Of a DNA stretch of 64,000 bases, positions 48,792 through 56,347 are shown piece by piece. The notes under the pieces are model-generated. The model saw nothing but the letters and a program-made list of their open reading frames with translations. It was not told the origin of the DNA and did not search any database. Position numbers and translations under genes: made by a program. Within the stretch, counting starts at the first letter, position 1. Every line of letters begins with the position of its first letter. The stretch is from positions 62,001 to 126,000 of the forward strand of contig NZ_JAQZAL010000010.1 of the NCBI RefSeq assembly GCF_028737205.1. The letters run 5' to 3'. This DNA is from Actinomycetospora lutea (lineage in GTDB: Bacteria > Actinomycetota > Actinomycetes > Mycobacteriales > Pseudonocardiaceae).

Positions 48792-49993
48792 CCGCCGGGC
48801 GGGCGGCGCCCTCGCGGTGGGGCGCGGTGACCGTGCCCGGAGGGTCGCGCGCGTCCGTGCCGGCGAGCGACCGGACGGTCGTGATGGCGCCTGGCGTCGC
48901 CCCGCCCCTGGTACGGGCCCAGCAGGCCCTCGAGGGCCTGCCGTCGGTGCAGCGCCGGGCGCTGGTCCTGCGCTGGTCGCACGGCATGGCGGTGCCCGAG
49001 ATCGCCGCGCTCGACGCTGTCCCGCCCGACGTCGTCGAGCGCCGTCTCGTCCACGGTGCGCTCGCGTTCGCCCACCTCCTCGGTGTCCCGTCCGGGGTGA
49101 CGAGCCCCGGTGTCGTCGCGGCCCGCGAGATCGCCGCCCTGGGTCCGCGCGCGGAGCTGCCGCACGCGGCGGGTCGTGCTCCCGCGCGCGTGTCGGTCGT
49201 GGCCTCGGCACCCGTGGTCGACGCGGCGGCGACCGGACCGGCCACCACCCCGCCCCTCGACGAGTCGCGGGACCGCCGCCTGCCGTTCGCCGCCGCCTGC
49301 CTCGCCGCCGCCTCCGCGGCCGCGCTCGGCGTCGCGGCCGCCACGGCGAACATCGACGCGACCGGGCTCGCGGGCGACTCCGCCGGCCCGGCCGCGGGCA
49401 CCGGCCCGGCGCCCGGGCTCGGCGCCGTGATCCCCGGCCCCGGCGCGGTGGGCGCCGGCCCGGCCGCTCCGGCGATCGACGATCTCGGCCCGGGCGGGGC
49501 GCCGCCTGCGACAGACGGCGCGGGTCCCCCCTCGCTCGCGGCGGCCAGCGGGCCGGGACCGGGCGGAGCGGTCGGCGTCGTGCCGGGTGGTGGTGGGCCC
49601 GTCGGCAGTGGACCCGCGGGCGCCTCGGCCGTCGGCGGTGGGCCCGTCGGCGGCGCAGCCGCGGGTGGCTCGCCGGATGGTCGCGCTCCTGGCGGTGGCT
49701 CCGGTGGCTCTGCTCGTCCGCAGGGCGGGGGCTCGGTGGCGCCGTCGTCTCCGTCCGCACCTGCGAGCTCGACGGCGCCGTCGTCCAGCGCCGACCCGGC
49801 ACCGAGCTCGCCGTCCGCCGCACCGACCCGCGACGACCCGCCCCCGCGCGCGAACGCCTCGACCGGAGGCCGCGGCGGCGGTCGCGATGACCGTGGCGAG
49901 GCCGGACGCGAGCAGGGGCGCGGCGGGGGCGACGCCGGCCGCGGCGAGGGTCGCGGTGGTGGCCCGAGCGGCGAGCGGAGCGGCGGTCGCTGA
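48788..49993 (+). CDS. Membrane protein with sigma-70 region 4-like head and long Gly/Pro-rich tail
   Basis: A 401-residue protein in three parts. Residues ~38-98 (AQQALEGLPSVQRRALVLRW, SHGMAVPEIAALDA, VERRLVHGALAFAHLLG) resemble region 4 of an ECF sigma factor, the -35-binding helix-turn-helix. One hydrophobic segment follows at ~168-190 (FAAACLAAASAAALGVAAAT). The remaining ~200 residues are Gly, Pro, Ala, Ser and charged repeats, probably outside the membrane. No sigma region 2 is present, so it is not a functional sigma factor by itself. The GTG start overlaps the DivIVA-like gene, implying joint synthesis. The function is unknown. Confidence 0.7.
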   Translation: MTAGRAAPSRWGAVTVPGGSRASVPASDRTVVMAPGVAPPLVRAQQALEGLPSVQRRALVLRWSHGMAVPEIAALDAVPPDVVERRLVHGALAFAHLLGVPSGVTSPGVVAAREIAALGPRAELPHAAGRAPARVSVVASAPVVDAAATGPATTPPLDESRDRRLPFAAACLAAASAAALGVAAATANIDATGLAGDSAGPAAGTGPAPGLGAVIPGPGAVGAGPAAPAIDDLGPGGAPPATDGAGPPSLAAASGPGPGGAVGVVPGGGGPVGSGPAGASAVGGGPVGGAAAGGSPDGRAPGGGSGGSARPQGGGSVAPSSPSAPASSTAPSSSADPAPSSPSAAPTRDDPPPRANASTGGRGGGRDDRGEAGREQGRGGGDAGRGEGRGGGPSGERSGGR

Positions 49994-49994
49994 G

Positions 49995-50696
49995 TCATCG
50001 TCCGGGGCGCCGGTCGACCACCTCCTCCCCGGCGAGGGACGGTGGCGAGACGTCGTCGACCAGGCGGAGATCGGCCACGTAGATCGCGTCGTCGGTGACC
50101 TCGGCCGGCTCGGGCACCGCGTCGAGGCGCATCGCGTCCGCCGGGCGGTGGGTCGTGCGCCGGTACCGGCGGATCTCGCGCACGCGGTAGCGACGCCGGC
50201 ACAGGGCCACGGCCTCGCCGTGCTCGGTGCCGGCCGCCAGCTCCGGTTCGAGATAGAGCGCGCCCTCGATCCACAGCCGCCCCTCGCCGGGCTCCGCCGC
50301 GGCCCAGTTGACGGGAAAGAGCCTGCCGTCGACGTCGAGGACGTCCACCCGGCAGCTGCACAGGTCGCTCTCGAGCGGGGCCGTGAGCAGCGAGCCGCGG
50401 CCGTCGAAGCACCCGAACTCGTCGACCTTCCACGTCTCGGTCTCCGAGAGCGCCGGCAGGTACCCGGCGGCGTAGATCGCGGGCGCGACCTGCAGCTCCT
50501 GCCCGACGGCGATGGTCGACAGCTCCCCGGCCGCGAGGTGGTGCGGGAGGAGCTGGACCGTCACCTCGCCGTCCCACCGCTCCTCGCGCACCGCCCGCCG
50601 CCCGAGCGTGCGGCGCACGAAGTCGTCGCTGCCCTCGTGGTGGCGCCCGGCCACCGTCCGTTCCCTGCTCCGCCGCGTCCGCGGGGGTTTCGCCAT
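49995..50696 (-). CDS. Hypothetical protein
   Basis: A 233-residue soluble protein of unknown family. After an Arg-rich N-terminus (AKPPRTRRSRERTVAGRHHE) it has a mostly beta-strand-like middle (VTVQLLPHHLAAGELSTIAV onward) with a CSCRVDVLDVDGRLF region holding two close cysteines. A basic patch ALCRRRYRVREIRRYRRTTH comes near the end. ATG 50696 follows GAGGAGG at good spacing. It lies downstream of the type VII toxin cassette on the same strand, with a short gap, and may be an accessory or a further immunity-type protein; this is a guess. Confidence 0.75.
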   Translation of the reverse strand: MAKPPRTRRSRERTVAGRHHEGSDDFVRRTLGRRAVREERWDGEVTVQLLPHHLAAGELSTIAVGQELQVAPAIYAAGYLPALSETETWKVDEFGCFDGRGSLLTAPLESDLCSCRVDVLDVDGRLFPVNWAAAEPGEGRLWIEGALYLEPELAAGTEHGEAVALCRRRYRVREIRRYRRTTHRPADAMRLDAVPEPAEVTDDAIYVADLRLVDDVSPPSLAGEEVVDRRPGR

Positions 50697-50783
50697 GTCT
50701 GCCTCCTCGGCTCTCCCTGAATTGGAGAGCGGGGAGGTCCGATCGGTTCCCTCGGCATGGGGGCCTGTGGACAACTCGGGGCC

Positions 50784-51128
50784 TCAGGTGGTGCGGACCT
50801 CTTCCGGCAGCGCGAAACTGCAGGGCTCACCGGGTACGAGGACGAGGTCGCCGTCCAGCGCGCGGCGCACGTGGTCCTCGACGACGGCGGCCGCCTCGTG
50901 GGCGCCGGCGGACCAGGGCGTGAAACCACCCTCGGCGTCCGGCTCACCGCAGACCAGTCGGCCCTCGCGCACCAGCCCGACGAGCAACGGTCCTGCCCGG
51001 CGGAGGAGCGGCAGCCGACCCTCCCCTCCCTCGACGATCTTCACCACGGCGATCGCACCGAACAGATCGAGCCAGTCCCCGCGCGCTTCGTCGAGGAGGT
51101 CGCTCTCGAGCTCGCTGTCAGTGGCCAT
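50784..51128 (-). CDS. Small acidic protein, paralogue of the neighbouring putative immunity protein
   Basis: A 114-residue protein. It shares a plan with the gene at 51136: ESDLLDEARGDWLDLFGAIA VVK, then GLVREGRLVCGEPDAEGGFTPW, and a C-terminal CSFALPEE. Both resemble small cytoplasmic immunity proteins that follow contact- or type VII-secreted toxins. The two genes are seven bases apart on the same strand, downstream of the toxin-like gene. ATG 51128 is chosen because the open frame before it crosses the other paralogue. Confidence 0.75.
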   Translation of the reverse strand: MATDSELESDLLDEARGDWLDLFGAIAVVKIVEGGEGRLPLLRRAGPLLVGLVREGRLVCGEPDAEGGFTPWSAGAHEAAAVVEDHVRRALDGDLVLVPGEPCSFALPEEVRTT

Positions 51129-51135
51129 GGGGCGA

Positions 51136-51492
51136 CTACGCGTCGAGACGGTCGAGCAGCTCCGGAGCCGCGAACCAGCACACCTCGCCGAGTGGGATGT
51201 ACCCGTGCTCCCGAATGACCTCGTCTGCGGTCCGGCGGACACGGAGCGCCAGCTCGCCGCCCGCGCCCTCCCACCTCAGGAACCCACTCGTCGTGAGATC
51301 CCCGGCCACCAGCCTGCCGCTCGCCACCAGGTGGGCTGCGACCTCCACGGATCGTCGGGACCGGGCGGGCTCCCCCTGCTCGAACCCCTCGTACACGCCG
51401 ACACACTGATTGATGAACGCGAAGCTGACCCAGTCGCCCCGACCCTCCTCGAGGATCTCCGTCTCGATCGTCATCTCCGTCAGGAAACTCAC
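51136..51492 (-). CDS. Putative immunity protein next to the type VII toxin
   Basis: A 118-residue acidic protein with EILEEGRGDWVSFAFINQCV, HLVASGRLVAGDLTTSGFLRW and EVCWFAAPELLDRLDA. The GTG at 51492 overlaps the stop of the toxin-like gene by four bases, the usual toxin-immunity coupling; ATG 51474 is an alternative start. The duplicated neighbour may protect against a second toxin variant. No family name is recognised, and the immunity role comes from position and size only. Confidence 0.75.
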   Translation of the reverse strand: MSFLTEMTIETEILEEGRGDWVSFAFINQCVGVYEGFEQGEPARSRRSVEVAAHLVASGRLVAGDLTTSGFLRWEGAGGELALRVRRTADEVIREHGYIPLGEVCWFAAPELLDRLDA

Positions 51493-52676
51493 CTCTTCGG
51501 CAGATGGACCTTGAAGGACCCGTTGTCGGGACTGTGGACCTCGGTGACGGGCAGCTGGGTCGAACCGGCCACCGGTCGGTACATGACCCGCGTCCCGTCC
51601 GGCAGCAGCACCATCTCACCGGGCAGTGACGTGTCCTCGATGCGCTGGCCCCCCGCCGACAGCTCGTCGAAGACTTGACGCACCTCTTCGGGCGTGTCCA
51701 TCTCGCGCGGCACGATGCGCCGCCCGGGCGAGACGCCGGGCCGGCCGATGTGCGCACCGCCGGTAGCCGCATGCTCCGCCGCTGTGCGCCCTCGGTAACG
51801 GCCTGACGAGGGCGTCGAGCCTTCGACAGAGTCGGGTGCGCCCGAGCCCACCGCATCGGCCGCGTGGACGGTGCGCTCCACGCGCCCCGCGACACCAGCT
51901 CCACCGACGGCGGAGAGACCGGCACCCGTGAGCGCCTCGCCCGCCCAGCGCGTCGGGTTGGTGGCGGCCTCGCGCGGGCTCAGGGCCTGGGCGATCGTCT
52001 CGACGGGATGCGTGACGGTGTGGGCGACGCCGGTGGCGAGGTCCCCCCAGCCCTCGACGGCGGTCGCGGGCTCGACGAGGAAGCGGGTCGGGTTGACCTG
52101 CCACAGGAACTGGCCGGTCGACGAGAGCTCCGACCACACGCCGCCGGCGAAGTCGCCCAGGAAGCCGCCGACCTGCTGCGCCACCGACGGCGCGGGCGGC
52201 GCGAGGTCCCGAGCGTGGCCGACGATCGGCGCGGCCCGATCACCGGCCTCGACCACCGCCGCCCGCGCCGCGTGCAGGCGCTCGACCGCCGCCGCCCGCC
52301 CCATCTCACCGGGATCGGCCTGATCCAGGGGGCGTGGGTGCGCACTCAGCGCCTGCGCCGCTGCCCAGTCCGCCGCCGCGACCTCCGCCTCGCCCCGGGC
52401 CCACTCGAGGACCTCGACGTAGTCGCCGATCGCGTCGGCGGCCCGGAGGAACGCCTCGCCGGTCCCGGTCCACTGCACCGGTACCGGCGCGAAGACGCGA
52501 CGGAAGGACTCGGCGGCCTCGCCCTGCCAATCGCCCGTGTCGATGCGGCGCAGGCCGTCCCCCGCCCCGACGAGCGCCGCGCCGAGTCGCGACACGGCCG
52601 TCCGGGTCGCCCGCACGGCGTCCGGGTCGCCGGGGACGAGCGCCGTCGGGTCGGCGGTCTCTCCCAGCCCCGGCAC
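51489..52676 (-). CDS. Type VII-secreted polymorphic toxin-like protein
   Basis: A 395-residue protein. The N-terminal ~160 residues are a WXG100-like secretion region: GDPDAVRATRTAVSRLGAAL, then the Trp-Gln-Gly turn DWQGEAAESFRRVF and FLRAADAIGDYVEVLEWARG. A membrane-compatible, Gly/Ala-rich centre is followed by a C-terminal ~85-residue module (PREMDTPEEVRQVFDELSAG ... LLPDGTRVMYRPVAGSTQLP ... FKVHLPKR). That module is the likely toxin; the DGTRV...KVHLP pattern recurs in polymorphic toxins, but the activity is unknown. GTG 52676 lies six bases after the small WXG-like gene. Confidence 0.78.
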   Translation of the reverse strand: MPGLGETADPTALVPGDPDAVRATRTAVSRLGAALVGAGDGLRRIDTGDWQGEAAESFRRVFAPVPVQWTGTGEAFLRAADAIGDYVEVLEWARGEAEVAAADWAAAQALSAHPRPLDQADPGEMGRAAAVERLHAARAAVVEAGDRAAPIVGHARDLAPPAPSVAQQVGGFLGDFAGGVWSELSSTGQFLWQVNPTRFLVEPATAVEGWGDLATGVAHTVTHPVETIAQALSPREAATNPTRWAGEALTGAGLSAVGGAGVAGRVERTVHAADAVGSGAPDSVEGSTPSSGRYRGRTAAEHAATGGAHIGRPGVSPGRRIVPREMDTPEEVRQVFDELSAGGQRIEDTSLPGEMVLLPDGTRVMYRPVAGSTQLPVTEVHSPDNGSFKVHLPKR

Positions 52677-52682
52677 GGGTCG

Positions 52683-52973
52683 TCACCGCCCCCACCGGAA
52701 CTCGTCGACGACCAGACCCTCGGCCTCCGCGTACGCACGCGCCGCCTCATCGAGTCCCCGGGCCAGGGCGTTGCCGTCGTCGGTGAGGTTGGCCAGACCG
52801 TGCGACCAACGCTCGCCGAAGTCGGCCGCGACGGCTCCCAAGGACCGGTGGCCGAAGGACGACCGGGACGTCACCAGCTCGTCGACGTCGTGCGCGGCGA
52901 GCTCCGCCATGACCGCGTCGACGCCGTGGGCGGCGTCCAGCAACGCCTGGAGCACCACCCGCACGTCGGCCAC
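52683..52973 (-). CDS. Small WXG100-like helical protein
   Basis: A 96-residue, probably two-helix protein of EsxA/EspC size. It has one Trp in FGERWSHGLANL between the helices and a C-terminal YAEAEGLVVDEF that fits the YxxxD/E type VII export signal. It is the first gene of the toxin cassette and is likely a co-secreted partner or chaperone of the next protein. ATG 52973 gives the normal N-terminus (ADVRVVLQALLDAAHGVDAV). It is divergent from the DUF3293 gene. Confidence 0.75.
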   Translation of the reverse strand: MADVRVVLQALLDAAHGVDAVMAELAAHDVDELVTSRSSFGHRSLGAVAADFGERWSHGLANLTDDGNALARGLDEAARAYAEAEGLVVDEFRWGR

Positions 52974-53035
52974 GGGCGCGACGGTAGGCAGTCCGCGCGT
53001 CGTCGAGGTGCGGTTCCGCGCAGAATCGCGTCCCG

Positions 53036-53509
53036 ATGAGCAGAGCCGCGCGGACCGAGGACTACACGCGCGCGGTCCTGCGCGTCCCCGACCTGTCCCT
53101 GACCCTCCGACCGCGCCCGGCGGGCCACCTCGCCGGGACGTTCCCCTTCGAGGCGCCGGTCCACGTCGTCACCGCCCACAACCCGGGCGCCGAGCGTCCC
53201 GGCGCGACGGAGAACGCGGCGCGGCAGGCCCGTCTCGAGGAGGACCTCGATGCGCGGGGCCTGCGGTGGTGGCGCACGGTCGCCGGCGCCGAGGACGGAT
53301 CGCACGCCGAGGAGGGCGCGCTCGTGGTCGGACTCGACGACGTGGCCGCGTGCGCCCTCGGCGCGGCGTGGGGCCAGGACGCCGTGTTCCGGTGGAGCAG
53401 CACCGCCTGGACCGTCCTCGCCTGCGACGGCTCACCGCCGGTCGATCTCGGGTGGGCGACCGCATCCTCGGCCCGAGCACCCCGCCCAGGGGCAGGATGG
53501 TCGTCGTGA
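53036..53509 (+). CDS. DUF3293-domain protein
   Basis: A 157-residue protein. DUF3293 features are visible: VHVVTAHNPGAERPGATENA, ARLEEDLDARGLRWWRTVAG, then LVVGLDDVAACALGAAWGQD AVFRW. Relatives are small soluble proteins with no established activity. The first ~35 residues carry a short N-terminal strand pair. The C-terminal ~25 residues are low-complexity, and the next gene's start lies inside them, so the gene may in practice end earlier. Confidence 0.82.
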   Translation: MSRAARTEDYTRAVLRVPDLSLTLRPRPAGHLAGTFPFEAPVHVVTAHNPGAERPGATENAARQARLEEDLDARGLRWWRTVAGAEDGSHAEEGALVVGLDDVAACALGAAWGQDAVFRWSSTAWTVLACDGSPPVDLGWATASSARAPRPGAGWSS

Positions 53510-53910
53510 GCGACTGGAATCAGCAGATCATCGAGGAGTTCCGCGCCAACGAGGGGCGCGTCGGCGGACCGTTCGAGGGTGCGCCGTTGCTGTTGCTGCA
53601 CCACACCGGCCGGAAGTCCGGAGCCGAGCGCGTGACGCCGATGATGTACCAGGCCGTCGGCGACGCCTACGCGGTCTTTGCCTCCTACGCCGGCGCCGAC
53701 GTCCACCCCGCCTGGTACCACAACATGCTCGCGAACCCCGACGTCAGCGCCGAGATCGGCACCGAGACCGTGGCCCTCCGCGCGCGCGACCTGCCCGCCG
53801 ACGAGCGCGATCCCATCTGGGAGAAGCAGAAGAAGGACTACCCGGGCTTCGCCGACTACGAGACCAAGACCGACCGCACCATCCCGGTCGTGCTGCTCGA
53901 ACGCCGCTGA
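53497..53910 (+). CDS. DDN-type F420-dependent nitroreductase family protein
   Basis: A 137-residue split-beta-barrel flavin/deazaflavin oxidoreductase. The signature is clear: IIEEFRANEGRVGGPFEG, LLLLHHTGRKSGAERVTPMM, then SYAGADVHPAWYHNMLANPD. This matches the DDN/Rv3547 group that uses reduced coenzyme F420 to reduce quinones and nitro-compounds. The ATG at 53497, inside the DUF3293 gene, or GTG 53506 could start it. Its stop overlaps the next start (TGATG). Confidence 0.9.
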   Translation: MVVVSDWNQQIIEEFRANEGRVGGPFEGAPLLLLHHTGRKSGAERVTPMMYQAVGDAYAVFASYAGADVHPAWYHNMLANPDVSAEIGTETVALRARDLPADERDPIWEKQKKDYPGFADYETKTDRTIPVVLLERR

Positions 53911-54641
53911 TGACGCGCCCGGTGTGGAACAAGCTCGCCCACAAGCGGGGCGAGCTGCTCAGCCGCGACCTCGCCCCCGAGGTGCACGCCGAGCGCTGGG
54001 CGCAGCGGTTCGACGGCATGGTCGGCGAGCTCAACCGTTGGGTCGACCATGTCCGGGACACGACCTACGAGAACCTCCCCTACTTCGACCCGGCAGGCGG
54101 CGGCGCGGGAGCGCGCGTGCTCGTGCTTCTCCAGGACCCGTCGGGCGAGGCGGAGGAGGGCTCGGGGTTCGTCAGCAAGCACAACAACGACCCCACCGCG
54201 CACAACACGTACATCGCCGCCGAGCGCGCCAAGCTCGGCTACGACATCTCGCTGCACTGGAACGTGGTGCCGTGGTGGGTCGCGAACCCGGCGAAGCCCG
54301 TGCGATCGCTGGAGAAGGAGGCCGTCCGGGCGCAGCCATATCTCGTCGCGCTGCTCGAGATGCTGGATCCGCCGCCGTCGGAGGTCGTGCTGCTCGGCAA
54401 GCCGGCCGCCCGGGCCTGGACGCGGCTGGTGCGGGCCGGACTGCCGGAGAGGTTGCGCGACGCAACGGTGGCGCGGGCTCCGCACCCGAGCCCGCTGGTC
54501 TTCCCGCGCGTCGACCCCGCCACCGGGCGGGGCAACAGCGACATGATCGTCGAGGCGATGCGGCTGGCCGGCCAGCGCGCCCGCGGGGAGAAGGTGCGGC
54601 CGGCGGCGGGCGGCCCGGCGGGGCGGCGGCGTCCGTTCTGA
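53910..54641 (+). CDS. Uracil-DNA glycosylase-fold protein
   Basis: A 243-residue protein of the UDG superfamily. ARVLVLLQDPSGEAEEGSGF is the motif 1 region, LHWNVVPWWV resembles the base-pocket Asn, VVLLGKPAARAW is a central strand, and APHPSPLVFP is a motif 2-type His loop. An N-terminal ~60-residue helical extension precedes the fold. Family members remove uracil or other damaged bases; close actinobacterial relatives are uncharacterised. The start overlaps the preceding stop. The final ~30 residues are an Arg/Gly-rich tail. Confidence 0.82.
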   Translation: MTRPVWNKLAHKRGELLSRDLAPEVHAERWAQRFDGMVGELNRWVDHVRDTTYENLPYFDPAGGGAGARVLVLLQDPSGEAEEGSGFVSKHNNDPTAHNTYIAAERAKLGYDISLHWNVVPWWVANPAKPVRSLEKEAVRAQPYLVALLEMLDPPPSEVVLLGKPAARAWTRLVRAGLPERLRDATVARAPHPSPLVFPRVDPATGRGNSDMIVEAMRLAGQRARGEKVRPAAGGPAGRRRPF

Positions 54642-54786
54642 GAGGGCGGGGACTCTCCGTGAGGATGCTTCGGTTCCCGAAGCACGTCCACCGACGTCGC
54701 CCGGTTCTCGCGTCCCGCCCCTACGGCGGCGGAGATCTCGCTAGCGTCTCGGCGCGAGACGGTCGGGCGAGCGGGAGGACGGCGCG

Positions 54787-55194
54787 ATGACCGAACAGCC
54801 CCTGCCCCCGCCGCTGCAGGCGGACTCGCCGGTCACGCTGCCCGATGGCCGCACCGTCCCGCGCTACCGGCCGCCGGAAGTCGGGGGCGGCTCGTTCACG
54901 GTGGACCTGGCCCGTGCGCCGGAGGCGATCCGGGAACTGGAGACGGCACGGGACGAGCTTCTCGACATCAAACGCGAAGCCGAGAGGCTCGGCCGTGTCG
55001 AAGCGCCCACGAGGGACCTGGTGAGCATCGACGCAGCACAGCTCCTCGGCACCGTCGCCGTCGGCGGTCCGGGTTCCCTCCTGGTCGCTCTCGACCAGGG
55101 CATCCAGCAGATCGAGCTGATGCTCGAATCCCTGCGATCGAGCCTCGAGCAGTATCGGGACTCCGACGACCACGTGCGTGCGGACCTCAGCTGA
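54787..55194 (+). CDS. Hypothetical helical protein, possibly WXG100-like
   Basis: A 135-residue protein. A Pro-rich N-terminus (TEQPLPPPLQADSPVTLPDG) is followed by VGGGSFTVDLARAPEAIREL and two amphipathic helices, the second reading GIQQIELMLESLRSSLEQYR. This helical, cysteine-free layout is typical of small type VII-associated or cell-envelope proteins of this group. The gene is two bases upstream of the DUF3558 lipoprotein and probably co-transcribed with it. No firm family can be named. Confidence 0.72.
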   Translation: MTEQPLPPPLQADSPVTLPDGRTVPRYRPPEVGGGSFTVDLARAPEAIRELETARDELLDIKREAERLGRVEAPTRDLVSIDAAQLLGTVAVGGPGSLLVALDQGIQQIELMLESLRSSLEQYRDSDDHVRADLS

Positions 55195-55196
55195 CG

Positions 55197-55766
55197 ATGA
55201 GCCTGCGACCCGCGGCGCCGGCGCTGCTGCTGGCGATCGTCCTGACCTCCTGTTCCGCGCAAGATTCACAAGTACCCGCTCCCCGACCGATGAACGAGCG
55301 CCATGGCGCCCCGCCGATCTCCTCGCCGAGAGACGTCACGGGCTTCACGACTGACCCGTGCAACGCCCTCCTGACCGAGGCACAGCTCGGGGCACTCGGG
55401 TTCGATGACGTGGGCCGCACCTCGGCGGTCGAGTCCACCGGCGAGCCGTCGTGCGAGTGGGGCGGGAGGAACTCGAGGCAGGCGCTCGACGTGGTCGTCG
55501 TGAGCAGGCGAGACGTCCTGGTCGATACGTATCGTGTCCGGCTGTTCGCCGTGTTCGAGCCGGTCGAGATCGGCGGTCTGCCGGCCGTCCGCGAGCAGTC
55601 CTACATGGGTTCGATCTCTTGCACGATCACCGTCGGAACAGCTGACGGGCAGGGACTCGTGACGAACTACTCGGAGCTCGACGGAGGGCAGGCCGACGAC
55701 CCGTGCGGACGAGGCCAACGCGCCGCGGAGCAGATGGTCGCGAACCTCCCGCCCCTGCAGAAGTGA
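55197..55766 (+). CDS. DUF3558-family lipoprotein
   Basis: A 189-residue exported lipoprotein. A short signal peptide ends in the lipobox LTSC (LLLAIVLTSCSAQ). The mature part has VTGFTTDPCNALLTEAQLGA LGFDDVG and GEPSCEWGGR, with a disulfide-type cysteine pair typical of DUF3558. The C-terminal half has a GSISCTITVGTADGQG strand and ends with DPCGRGQRAAEQMVANLP. These proteins are abundant on the surface of mycolate and pseudonocardial bacteria; their role is unknown. ATG 55197 is the only sensible start. Confidence 0.9.
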   Translation: MSLRPAAPALLLAIVLTSCSAQDSQVPAPRPMNERHGAPPISSPRDVTGFTTDPCNALLTEAQLGALGFDDVGRTSAVESTGEPSCEWGGRNSRQALDVVVVSRRDVLVDTYRVRLFAVFEPVEIGGLPAVREQSYMGSISCTITVGTADGQGLVTNYSELDGGQADDPCGRGQRAAEQMVANLPPLQK

Positions 55767-56347
55767 CATCCATCAGCATTTTCACCTCCACCCTGACCTC
55801 GCTCCCCGCGTCGGTCGGGTCCACCGTGCTGGTCGGGATCGACGGGTTCTCCGGCGCCGGGAAGACCGCGCTGGCCGAGGACCTGGCCGCGCACGACGAC
55901 ATCACCGTCTTCTCGATCGAGGAGTTCTACCTCGGGTGGGCGGGTCTCGCGGAGGGTCCGGGGCGGGTGGTCGCGGGGCTCGTCCAGCCGCTGCGCCGCG
56001 GCGAGCAGCCGCGGTGGCGGGCGTGGGACTGGGAGCGCGGCGCAGAGGGCCCCGGGCGGGAGCGGCCGGTGAGCACGCGCGTCGTCGTCCTCGAGGGGTG
56101 CGGCGCCGGAGCGCGGGTGCTGCGTGGGCACGAGGCGCTGACCGTGTGGGTCGACGCCGACCCGCAGGAGCGGGAAGGCCGGCTCCGGCGCCGCGAGGAT
56201 TGGCCGCTCTACGCGCCGCACCGGGACGCCTGGCGACACACCGAGCACGCGCTCGCCGAGCGTGAGGGGCTGCCCGGTGCCGCGGACCTCGTCGTGCGAC
56301 GTCACGCGGACGGATCGCTGGAATCGTCTCCGTCACCTCGTCGATGA
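55763..56347 (+). CDS. P-loop nucleoside/sugar kinase-like protein
   Basis: A 194-residue cytoplasmic P-loop protein of the uridine kinase-like group. Walker A is GIDGFSGAGKTALAEDL. VFSIEEFYLGW takes the place of the usual DDFY substrate loop. VVVLEGCGAGARVL is the Walker B region, and a lid-type Arg cluster EGRLRRREDWPLYAPHRD follows. The substrate is unknown. GTG 55763 overlaps the lipoprotein stop (GTGA), and its own stop overlaps the EcsC start (ATGA). Confidence 0.83.
   Translation: MTSISIFTSTLTSLPASVGSTVLVGIDGFSGAGKTALAEDLAAHDDITVFSIEEFYLGWAGLAEGPGRVVAGLVQPLRRGEQPRWRAWDWERGAEGPGRERPVSTRVVVLEGCGAGARVLRGHEALTVWVDADPQEREGRLRRREDWPLYAPHRDAWRHTEHALAEREGLPGAADLVVRRHADGSLESSPSPRR

Noticed and set aside
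48788-49993. Region 4-like protein as a functional ECF sigma factor
   Set aside because: No region 2 is present and the rest is a membrane helix with a low-complexity tail.
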